NCBI GenBank assembly: GCA_002382805.1
Contig: DGAD01000022.1
Coordinates: 41,579-105,578 of the forward strand
Direction of reading: 5' to 3'
From: Clostridiales bacterium UBA4039
Lineage (GTDB): Bacteria; Bacillota; Clostridia; Lachnospirales; Vallitaleaceae
DNA length: 64,000 nt
This document shows, in pieces, positions 16,563 through 24,146 of the stretch. Made by a program: the position numbers and the translations under genes. Below the pieces are notes generated by a model. That model worked only from the letters and a program-made list of their open reading frames with translations. It was not told where the DNA came from and did not search any database. How positions within the stretch are numbered: the first letter of the stretch is position 1; each line of letters begins with the position of its first letter.

Positions 16563-19163
16563 CTATTTCTGCGTTAAAGTCACTAACTCATTGAGAATAT
16601 TTAACGCTTCTATTGGTGTTACTTGGTTTATGTTAATTTTTTTTATTCGCTCTTTGATTTCATCTTTTGGCTCTTCAAAAAAATTAAGCTGCAATGGTTC
16701 TTTTGGAATCTGTACGTCTTTTGCTTTTTTGGTAATGTCTGCATCCGATAAATCATCTAAGATTTCTTTAGCCCTTTCAATAACATGTTGCGGAACACCT
16801 GCAATTTTAGCCACTTGTATCCCATAACTTTTGTCTGCTCCACCTTTTGCAATTTTACGTAAAAAAATGATGTCATCACCTTTTTCTTTTACTGTGATGC
16901 AATAATTTTGGACACCTTCAATTTTGCCTTCTAATTCCGTCAATTCATGATAATGGGTCGCAAACAAGCTTTTAGCTCCCACTGTTTTTTCCCGAACGAG
17001 ATATTCAACAACTGCCCAGGCTATACTTAGACCATCAAAAGTCGATGTTCCCCGACCGATTTCATCGAGAATAACCAAACTATTAACCGTTGCATTACGT
17101 AAGATATTCGCCACTTCACTCATTTCAACCATGAATGTACTTTTCCCTGAAGATAAATCATCTGACGCTCCAACACGTGTAAAGATTCGGTCTACCGGAC
17201 AAATATTAGCTGAAGTTGCTGGTACATAGGTTCCTATTTGCGCCATCAAAGTTATAAGAGCCACTTGGCGCATATACGTTGACTTTCCGGCCATATTAGG
17301 ACCTGTTATAATAGAAAAGCGGTGTTCTTGGGTATTCATAAGTGTATCATTCGTTATAAACTGCTCATGTCCCATGATTTTTTCAATCACTGGATGGCGC
17401 CCTTCCACAATTTCAATCGTTCCGCGATCATTAAAGGTCGGTCGTACGTAATGGTTTGTCACTGCTACATGTGCTAAAGATTGTAGTGCATCTAACTGGG
17501 CTACTTTTCGAGCAGTCTCTTTTATTCGTAACACATGTTCAGCTAATTTATTACGAATCTTAACGTATAACGAGTATTCAAGTTCAATCAACTTATCTTG
17601 AGCTCCTAAAACAGTATCTTCAATTTCTTTAAGCTCTGGTGTAATATATCGTTCTGCATTTGCAAGTGTTTGTTTGCGCTGATATCGTTGCGGAACCATA
17701 TGAAGATTGGATTTTGTCACTTCAAGATAATAGCCAAACACCTTATTATATTTGATTTTCAGATTTTTAATTCCTGTTGCTTCCCGTTCTTTTGCCTCTA
17801 AGGACGTTAGCCAGGATTTTCCATCCGTCGATGCTTTTCGAAGCTTATCCACCTCTTCGCTAAAACCATCTTTTATGATTCTTCCCTCTTTAAGGGCAAT
17901 TGGCGGCTCCTCCATGATGCTATCACCTATAAGCTTATCTAAATCAAGGAGCATATCGAGCGTATCCCCCATACGCTTTAGCAATGGACTCTTCAGATTT
18001 TTTAACAGCATTTTTATGTCCGGAAGTACATGAATCGATTGACGAAAAGCAAGAAGGTCTCTTGGATTAGCCGTCTGCAAAGTCATCTTTGTCATTAGGC
18101 GTTCCATATCATATACCGGCGTTAATAACTCTCGAATCTCTTCACGAGCCATTAAGTCTCCAACCAATTCTTCAATACTATCTAGACGTTCTTCGATTTT
18201 ATTGACTGATGTTAACGGCTGCTCAATAAAATGTCTTAATTTTCTTGCTCCCATTGCTGTTTTGGTATGATCAAGGACCCAAAGCAAGGATCCTTTTTTT
18301 TCTTTTTCACGCATCGTCTCCAAAAGCTCTAGATTACGTCGTGTAGATACATCCAGAAGCATATACTTGCCTGTTTCGTAATAGCGAATGTGATCAATAT
18401 GAGATAACCCTGACTTTTGTGTTTCATATAGATAGTCCAAAAGTGCACCAGATGCAATAACACTTTCATCATGTTCACCTATGCCTAGTCCATCTAAACT
18501 TGCCACTTCAAAATGTTTAAGCAATGTTGCTTTTGTTCGCTTACTATCAAAAAACCAATCTTCATAATTATTAATAAACGCATGGACATTTTGCTCCATC
18601 CAAGCAATAAATTCAGTATTTTCCTGTAGCGTTTCGTTAATAATACATTCTGCCGGCTGCACTTTGGCAATCTCATCCAGCATTGCAACATAACTGGTTA
18701 AAATCGTTGTCTGAAATTCTCCAGTCGTGACATCAATATAACTCACGCCATATCTTGATATGTCCGAGTATAGGCACATCAGATAGTTATTTTTTGTTTC
18801 ATCAAGGGCTTGCATGTTAAGATTTGCCCCCGGCGTAACAACACGAATGACATCACGTTCTACAATGCCTTTGGCCATCGCCGGATCTTCAATTTGCTCT
18901 GCTATAGCTACTTTATATCCTTTTTCAATCAATCGATTGATATAATTTTCCGCAGAATGATAAGGAACGCCACACATTGGTGCACGTTCCTCCAAACCGC
19001 AATTTTTTCCCGTTAATGTAATTTCTAATTCCCTTGATGCTTCAATCGCATCATCAAAAAACATCTCATAAAAATCACCTAAACGATAAAAGAGAATGCA
19101 GTCTTTGTATTTATCTTTTATGTTCATATATTGTTGCATCATAGGCGTTAACGTGTTACTCAT
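16563..19163 (-). CDS. mutS: DNA mismatch repair protein MutS
   Basis: Recognises mismatches and recruits MutL. Full length at 866 residues. The mismatch-reading motif FYEMF starts at Phe31 with Glu33; Walker A GPNMAGKST lies at 621-629; Walker B/DEIGRGTSTFDG at about 700-711; and an ATHYHELTEL motif follows. A C-terminal helix-turn-helix closes the protein. The start ATG overlaps the last 8 nt of miaB (ATGAGTAA), so translation is coupled to the tRNA-modification gene. Confidence 0.98.
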   Translation of the reverse strand: MSNTLTPMMQQYMNIKDKYKDCILFYRLGDFYEMFFDDAIEASRELEITLTGKNCGLEERAPMCGVPYHSAENYINRLIEKGYKVAIAEQIEDPAMAKGIVERDVIRVVTPGANLNMQALDETKNNYLMCLYSDISRYGVSYIDVTTGEFQTTILTSYVAMLDEIAKVQPAECIINETLQENTEFIAWMEQNVHAFINNYEDWFFDSKRTKATLLKHFEVASLDGLGIGEHDESVIASGALLDYLYETQKSGLSHIDHIRYYETGKYMLLDVSTRRNLELLETMREKEKKGSLLWVLDHTKTAMGARKLRHFIEQPLTSVNKIEERLDSIEELVGDLMAREEIRELLTPVYDMERLMTKMTLQTANPRDLLAFRQSIHVLPDIKMLLKNLKSPLLKRMGDTLDMLLDLDKLIGDSIMEEPPIALKEGRIIKDGFSEEVDKLRKASTDGKSWLTSLEAKEREATGIKNLKIKYNKVFGYYLEVTKSNLHMVPQRYQRKQTLANAERYITPELKEIEDTVLGAQDKLIELEYSLYVKIRNKLAEHVLRIKETARKVAQLDALQSLAHVAVTNHYVRPTFNDRGTIEIVEGRHPVIEKIMGHEQFITNDTLMNTQEHRFSIITGPNMAGKSTYMRQVALITLMAQIGTYVPATSANICPVDRIFTRVGASDDLSSGKSTFMVEMSEVANILRNATVNSLVILDEIGRGTSTFDGLSIAWAVVEYLVREKTVGAKSLFATHYHELTELEGKIEGVQNYCITVKEKGDDIIFLRKIAKGGADKSYGIQVAKIAGVPQHVIERAKEILDDLSDADITKKAKDVQIPKEPLQLNFFEEPKDEIKERIKKININQVTPIEALNILNELVTLTQK

Positions 19164-20592
19164 TAATAATCTCTCCTACTAAATAAAATGTCCTTGCATC
19201 AATAATTTTTACACGTCGAATTGTTCCTACCAAAGACGAATCACCTTTTACATGGACCAAATGTCCATTATCTAAACGACCTGACATATATCCTTTTCGA
19301 CTTGTATTTTCTTCTTCAAAAAGCGCCAAATATTCCTTGCCAATATGTGCCACACTTTTTTTGTTTGCAATCTGATTAACTTCGTCTAGCAAGCGATTAA
19401 ATCGGTCTTTTACGATAGACTCATCCACTTGATCTTCATAGGTTGCGGCAGGAGTCCCCGTACGTTTTGAATATATAAATGTAAAGGCGCTATCATATTC
19501 GACTTGTTTGACCACATCCATTGTATCCAAAAAGTCATCTTCTGTCTCTCCTGGAAATCCCACAATAATATCTGTAGTTATAGCAATATCAGGTATTGCT
19601 GTCTTTATTCTATTGACCAGGTTTAGATATCCTTCTTTTGTATATCCTCGATTCATTTTTTTAAGGAGCTTTGTGCTTCCTGATTGGAATGGTAAGTGCA
19701 ACGATTTACATATTTTCGTTGATTTTGCCATCACATCAATGAGTTCATCGGATAAATCTTTTGGATGCGAGGTCATAAAACGAATTCGTTCTAACCCATC
19801 AATTTTTTCGATTTCTTCTAATAACCCAGCAAAACTCATCGGGTGTTTTAAATTTTTCCCATAGGAGTTAACGTTTTGGCCTAAGAACGTTATCTCTATA
19901 ACTCCATCTGCAACAAGTGCTTTTACTTCTTGAATAATATCTTCTGGCTCACGGCTGCGCTCTCGCCCGCGAACATATGGCACAATACAATAACTACAGA
20001 AATTATTACATCCAAAGATAATATTTACACTGGATTTGTATTTGTACTTTCTAACGGTCGGTAAATCTTCTACAATGTCTTGATACGAATCCCATATGTC
20101 ATAAACCGCTTCTTTTGTTTCAAGATATGTTTCTAGAAGTTCTGCAAGTTTGTAGATATTGTGTGTTCCAAAAACAATGTTCACATGTCGATAGGATTTT
20201 TTTAGTTTGTCTATAACCGTGTCTTGCTGCATCATACAACCACAAAGAGCAATAACCATATTCGGGTTTTTCTCTTTTAAAGACTTAAGATGACCGATAC
20301 GCCCAAATACACGTGTCTCTGCATTTTCGCGTACGGCACATGTATTGTAGACGACAAAGTCGGCTTCGGCTTCTGTATCACATTCTTCATAGCCAATTTC
20401 TTCCAATACACCTTTTAGCTTTTCAGAATCATGAAAATTCATCTGGCATCCAAAGGTTGCAATATGCATCTTCTTTTTCTTACCTGTCGCTTGTTCATGT
20501 GCATCATTTTTTTTTCTTAATCGCTCTATAATTTTCTTTTGACGGAGTCCCTCGTCCGTATCATGGTTTAAAATAATGGGTTCTCTTTTCAT
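19156..20592 (-). CDS. miaB: tRNA-2-methylthio-N6-dimethylallyladenosine synthase
   Basis: Radical-SAM methylthiotransferase that converts i6A37 to ms2i6A37. 478 residues with three domains. The N-terminal cluster cysteines are Cys49, Cys85 and Cys119. The radical-SAM cluster is CNNFCSYC with Cys195, Cys199 and Cys202. A C-terminal TRAM domain (about 410-478) binds tRNA. The extra charged N-terminal 40 residues are common in Firmicutes. It leads the cluster from a promoter at 20649-20677. Confidence 0.98.
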   Translation of the reverse strand: MKREPIILNHDTDEGLRQKKIIERLRKKNDAHEQATGKKKKMHIATFGCQMNFHDSEKLKGVLEEIGYEECDTEAEADFVVYNTCAVRENAETRVFGRIGHLKSLKEKNPNMVIALCGCMMQQDTVIDKLKKSYRHVNIVFGTHNIYKLAELLETYLETKEAVYDIWDSYQDIVEDLPTVRKYKYKSSVNIIFGCNNFCSYCIVPYVRGRERSREPEDIIQEVKALVADGVIEITFLGQNVNSYGKNLKHPMSFAGLLEEIEKIDGLERIRFMTSHPKDLSDELIDVMAKSTKICKSLHLPFQSGSTKLLKKMNRGYTKEGYLNLVNRIKTAIPDIAITTDIIVGFPGETEDDFLDTMDVVKQVEYDSAFTFIYSKRTGTPAATYEDQVDESIVKDRFNRLLDEVNQIANKKSVAHIGKEYLALFEEENTSRKGYMSGRLDNGHLVHVKGDSSLVGTIRRVKIIDARTFYLVGEIINE

Positions 20593-20616
20593 TTGGTCCT
20601 CCTAATAGACATAGCA

Positions 20617-20647
20617 AAATAGCTATCAAAAACCTTGACAGCTATTT
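20617..20647 (-). terminator. Hairpin, probable ppk2 terminator at the miaB transcription start
   Basis: An AAATAGCTGTCAA/TTGATAGCTATTT stem (13 bp with one G-T pair, 5-nt loop) is followed by TTTTGC on the minus strand. It begins right after the -10 element of the miaB promoter, so it may end ppk2 transcripts and also form the first structure of the miaB leader. The T run is short. Confidence 0.5.
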
Positions 20648-20648
20648 C

Positions 20649-20677
20649 ATTATAACGGACTTCACATAAAAATTCAA
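20649..20677 (-). promoter_or_regulatory. Promoter of miaB-mutS-mutL-miaA
   Basis: -35 TTGAAT (20672-20677), 17-bp spacer, -10 TATAAT (20649-20654). It lies between the ppk2 stop (20687) and miaB, giving a leader of about 50 nt that includes the hairpin at 20617-20647. Confidence 0.7.
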
Positions 20678-20686
20678 TATTTTTGG

Positions 20687-21499
20687 TTATGTCTGTGTAA
20701 CAAACTGGGATGCATAATCCGGAACGAATGTTTGTTCTTCAAATGGCGGACGCTTATAGAAGTCATTTTCCTGGCGCGTTGGAAGCTCAAGTTTTTCCTT
20801 ATGAATATCTTCATAGGGAATTTGTTCAAGTAAATGATGAATGCAATTTAAACGCGCATGTTTTTTATTATCCGACGGAACAACAAACCACGGCGCCTGC
20901 TTAATATCTGTGTAGTCCATCATCATGTCTTTTGCTATGGAGTATTCTACCCAATATTTTCTTGACTCTAAATCCATAGGACTGATTTTCCATCGTTTCG
21001 TTGGGTCATTAATACGCGCTTGAAAACGACGTTCCTGTTCATCATCACTTACGGAAAACCAGTACTTTATCAAGATAATCCCTGCACGAACTAACATTTT
21101 CTCAAATTCAGGACAGCTACGAAGAAACTCATCATATTCTTGTTGCGTGCAAAATCCCATGACCTTTTCTACACCTGCACGATTATACCAACTGCGGTCA
21201 AAAAGAACAATCTCACCTGCTGCCGGTAGATGTTGAACATAACGTTGGAAATACCATTGGCTTTTTTCTCGCTCCGTTGGCACACCTAATGCAACCACGC
21301 GACAAACCCGAGGATTTAATTTTTCTGTTATTCGCTTAATGACGCCCCCTTTTCCGGCTGCATCTCGACCTTCAAAAATAACCACAACTTTTAGCCCTTC
21401 TTTTTTAACCCATTCTTGAAGCTTGACCAACTCAATTTGCAACATATGCAATTGCTCTTCATACACTTTTTTCTTGATTCCTTTGCTTTCTTTACTCAA
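20687..21499 (-). CDS. ppk2: Polyphosphate kinase 2
   Basis: PPK2 enzymes phosphorylate nucleoside di- or monophosphates with inorganic polyphosphate. The single catalytic domain has Walker A GRDAAGKGG at 44-52, DRSWYNRAG at 101-109 (Walker B) and the lid region ERRFQARINDPTKRWK. I chose a TTG start at 21499: it has GAAAGGGAGG 11 nt upstream, whereas the in-frame ATG at 21532 overlaps the TATAAT promoter box and would precede the transcription start. From the TTG the protein is 270 residues and begins like other PPK2s. NDP versus NMP specificity cannot be assigned confidently here. Confidence 0.93.
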   Translation of the reverse strand: MSKESKGIKKKVYEEQLHMLQIELVKLQEWVKKEGLKVVVIFEGRDAAGKGGVIKRITEKLNPRVCRVVALGVPTEREKSQWYFQRYVQHLPAAGEIVLFDRSWYNRAGVEKVMGFCTQQEYDEFLRSCPEFEKMLVRAGIILIKYWFSVSDDEQERRFQARINDPTKRWKISPMDLESRKYWVEYSIAKDMMMDYTDIKQAPWFVVPSDNKKHARLNCIHHLLEQIPYEDIHKEKLELPTRQENDFYKRPPFEEQTFVPDYASQFVTQT

Positions 21500-21530
21500 A
21501 AAAAACACCGCCTCCCTTTCATATATTCTC

Positions 21531-21559
21531 ATTATACCACAGCCATTGTTTTGCAACAA
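21531..21559 (-). promoter_or_regulatory. ppk2: ppk2 promoter (extended -10)
   Basis: -35 TTGTTG (21554-21559), 17-bp spacer, -10 TATAAT (21531-21536) preceded by TGG, an extended -10. The -10 box contains the ATG that would otherwise look like a start codon, which supports the TTG start at 21499. Confidence 0.7.
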
Positions 21560-21585
21560 TTTAAGAATATAATTCTATCTTACTA

Positions 21586-21613
21586 TTGATATTTCATTGA
21601 ATCGTGATACAAT
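21586..21613 (+). promoter_or_regulatory. nrdJ: nrdJ promoter
   Basis: -35 TTGATA (21586-21591), 16-bp spacer, -10 TACAAT (21608-21613). The -10 lies inside the first NrdR box. It is divergent from the ppk2 promoter, the two -35 elements being 26 bp apart. Confidence 0.8.
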
Positions 21614-21622
21614 ATATAGTGT
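21607..21622 (+). promoter_or_regulatory. NrdR box 1
   Basis: A 16-bp site ATACAATATATAGTGT agrees with the NrdR consensus acaCwAtATaTwGtgt at 15 of 16 positions. It covers the -10 element of nrdJ, a position suited to repression. Confidence 0.85.
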
Positions 21623-21639
21623 GCTGATTATACTAACAA

Positions 21640-21655
21640 GCACAATATATTGTAT
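21640..21655 (+). promoter_or_regulatory. NrdR box 2
   Basis: A 16-bp site GCACAATATATTGTAT agrees with the NrdR consensus at 14 of 16 positions. It starts 33 bp after box 1, about three helical turns, the paired layout usual for NrdR targets. It ends just before the ribosome binding site. Confidence 0.8.
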
Positions 21656-21667
21656 AGGAGAGATTAT

Positions 21668-24022
21668 ATGAACGTTATCAAACGTAATAGCTCAGTCGTT
21701 GAGTACAGCAATGATAAAATAAAAAATGCCATTATATTAGCCATGTCTGAAACCAAAGACGGCATTGATGAAGCATTAGCTACAGACATTGCTGAAAGTG
21801 TTGAAGAGGCTTTAAAAAATTACTCTTCTCCTTTTTCGGTCAATATCATTCAAGACACTGTTGAAGAAAAACTTATGGAATCTGCCCGTAAAGATGTTGC
21901 AAAAAAATATATTTTGTATCGTTATGAACGTGATAAAACAAGAGAAAAACGCAGTAAAACCACCTCAAATCGTATTTTAAGCGATGATTTTATCAGTAAA
22001 TATAAACATATGACAAATCCAATGCAACAATTAGGAAGTTTTGTCTACTATCGAACCTATTCACGATGGCTTCAAGAAGAAAATCGCCGAGAGTATTGGT
22101 GGGAAACCGTTCGACGCGCTGTTGAATATAATTGCAGCCTTGTTCCTACAACACGCGAGGAAGCAGAAAAGCTTTTTGACAATATCTTCCACTTGCGCCA
22201 ATTCCTTTCAGGTCGGACATTTTGGGTTGGTGGTACTACCGTTTCCAAGAATTATCCGATGAGTAATTATAATTGCGCATTCCAAGTCATCGATAACTTT
22301 AGTGCCTTTAAAGATCTTTTTTATCTACTTATGGTTGGCGCCGGTGTTGGTGTTCGTGTTCTTAAGTCCGATATCAAAAAACTACCCAAAGTTCGGGCTG
22401 ATTTTGAAGTCATTCATGAAGACTATACCCCTACTCCCATGAATCAACGTGAAGATTCTACTAGCCTTACTTTTTCTCATAATAATGTATGTAAAATAAT
22501 TATTGGAGATTCAAAAGAAGGATGGACGCAAGCACTGGACTATTTTTTAAAAATTGTCCATAGCTCTGAATATCGCAATGTTAATACAATTGTCATTAAT
22601 TATAATCATGTGCGTCCAAAAGGCGAAAGACTCAAGTCTTTTGGCGGAACAGCCAGTGGACATCAATCCATTAAAAACATGTTTATAAAAATTGTCAAAG
22701 TCATAAAAAAACGTGCTATCTATGATGAACACCAATTTGTAAAACTTCATCCGATTGATTGCTTGGATATCGCCAATATTATTGGAGAAAACGTTGTTGT
22801 TGGTGGTGTACGCCGAACAGCTGAAATCGTTCTTGTTGACGCTGATGACAAAGAGTGTATCGAAGCTAAGAATAATTTATATAAACAAATCGACGGTCAA
22901 TGGATTGTCGACCAAGAAATTATTCATCGTCAAATGAGTAATAATTCCATCTATTACACAAGTAAACCCGAACGCGAAATGCTACATTGGCAAATTGAAC
23001 AAATGCGTTATTCCGGAGAACCTGGATGGGTAAATGAAGTTGCCGGTGCTAAACGTCGCCCCAATATGAATGGTGTAAACCCTTGTGGAGAAATTCTTCT
23101 TGACTCTCAAGGTCTCTGTAATTTAACGACCATTAATGTTTATGCTTTTGTAAATGAAGACGGTTCATTGGATTATGATGGTCTAATCGAAGCACAGCGC
23201 TTATCTGCTCGTGCTGGATATCGAATGACATGTGTTGATTTGGAAATTCCAGAATGGAATAATGTACAACAACGCGACAAGCTTACAGGCTGTTCTTTAA
23301 CTGGATGGCAAGACATGGTCAACAAAGCCGCACTCTCACGAGATGATCAAGCCAAAGTACTTCGTCAACTTCGTAGCACCGCTCAAGAAGCTGTTAAAGA
23401 ATACTCTTCTGAAATCGGAGAAAACGAATCGCTGCTTGTCACCACTGTAAAACCCGAAGGTACTCTTAGCCAGCTTCCAACGGTTTCTTCCGGTGTACAT
23501 TATTCACATTCTCCTTATTACATTCGCCGAGTTCGAATCAGTTCTTCTGACCCTTTAGTCAAAGTATGCGAGGAGCTTAATTATCCTATATATCCCGAAG
23601 TGGGACAAACACTTGAAAATTGTACGACAAAAGTCATTGAGTTCCCTGTAAAAGCACCAGAAGGCATTACAAAATATGATGTTAGTGCAATTGAACAACT
23701 TGAAAACTATAAACTCTTTATGGAGAACTATGTTGACCATAACTGTTCGATCACCATTCACGTTCGCGATCATGAATGGGATGATGTTGAAGAGTGGGTC
23801 TACAAAAAATGGGACGATATTGTTGCAGTTTCCTTCCTATCACTGGATGATAATTTTTACCAGCTTCTACCTTATGAAGCTATTGATGAAGCAGAGTATA
23901 ATAGGCGCGTCGAACAAATGCGTCCCTTTGTTCCTACACTCCTTTCCAAGTATGAATCCAACGAGCAAGAACTGGATGTTGGTGATGATGGTTGTGAATC
24001 TGGTGTGTGTCCAATACGATAA
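21668..24022 (+). CDS. nrdJ: Adenosylcobalamin-dependent ribonucleoside-triphosphate reductase (class II)
   Basis: Makes dNTPs from NTPs using a B12-generated thiyl radical, with or without oxygen. 784 residues. An ATP-cone lies at about residues 3-90, then the ten-stranded barrel. Likely active-site cysteines are Cys203 and Cys484 (redox pair) and Cys473 in NPCGEI (thiyl radical, with Glu475); the 11-residue spacing of the last two matches the Lactobacillus leichmannii enzyme. Cys776 and Cys781 near the C-terminus would re-reduce the pair. The RTFWVGGT segment also fits the monomeric RTPR type. GGAG lies 7 nt before the ATG. No thioredoxin or nrdR gene is in the window. Confidence 0.95.
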   Translation: MNVIKRNSSVVEYSNDKIKNAIILAMSETKDGIDEALATDIAESVEEALKNYSSPFSVNIIQDTVEEKLMESARKDVAKKYILYRYERDKTREKRSKTTSNRILSDDFISKYKHMTNPMQQLGSFVYYRTYSRWLQEENRREYWWETVRRAVEYNCSLVPTTREEAEKLFDNIFHLRQFLSGRTFWVGGTTVSKNYPMSNYNCAFQVIDNFSAFKDLFYLLMVGAGVGVRVLKSDIKKLPKVRADFEVIHEDYTPTPMNQREDSTSLTFSHNNVCKIIIGDSKEGWTQALDYFLKIVHSSEYRNVNTIVINYNHVRPKGERLKSFGGTASGHQSIKNMFIKIVKVIKKRAIYDEHQFVKLHPIDCLDIANIIGENVVVGGVRRTAEIVLVDADDKECIEAKNNLYKQIDGQWIVDQEIIHRQMSNNSIYYTSKPEREMLHWQIEQMRYSGEPGWVNEVAGAKRRPNMNGVNPCGEILLDSQGLCNLTTINVYAFVNEDGSLDYDGLIEAQRLSARAGYRMTCVDLEIPEWNNVQQRDKLTGCSLTGWQDMVNKAALSRDDQAKVLRQLRSTAQEAVKEYSSEIGENESLLVTTVKPEGTLSQLPTVSSGVHYSHSPYYIRRVRISSSDPLVKVCEELNYPIYPEVGQTLENCTTKVIEFPVKAPEGITKYDVSAIEQLENYKLFMENYVDHNCSITIHVRDHEWDDVEEWVYKKWDDIVAVSFLSLDDNFYQLLPYEAIDEAEYNRRVEQMRPFVPTLLSKYESNEQELDVGDDGCESGVCPIR

Positions 24023-24079
24023 CACTAAATCGACAAAATTTTATGGTCACTTAGCATAACAACAAGCTTAATTCAAAAA

Positions 24080-24107
24080 AGCGCAACGACATTTTTGTCG
24101 TTGCGCT
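24080..24107. terminator. Bidirectional terminator between nrdJ and the 5'-nucleotidase
   Basis: A 12-bp perfect stem, AGCGCAACGACA/TGTCGTTGCGCT, with a 4-nt T loop lies between two convergent genes. An A run precedes it and a short T-rich stretch follows, so it can work in both directions. Confidence 0.88.
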
Positions 24108-24146
24108 CTTTAAGTTATATTTTTAAGCTACCTTTTTTATGCACTT

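Noticed and set aside
18270-18310. Terminator-like AAGGATCCTT followed by T run in mutS
   Set aside because: The stem is only 5 bp and lies inside conserved coding sequence on the opposite strand to the T run needed for mutS transcription.
21500-21667. Cobalamin riboswitch upstream of nrdJ
   Set aside because: The leader after the promoter is about 50 nt, far too short, and no B12-box sequence is visible; the structure there is explained by two NrdR boxes.
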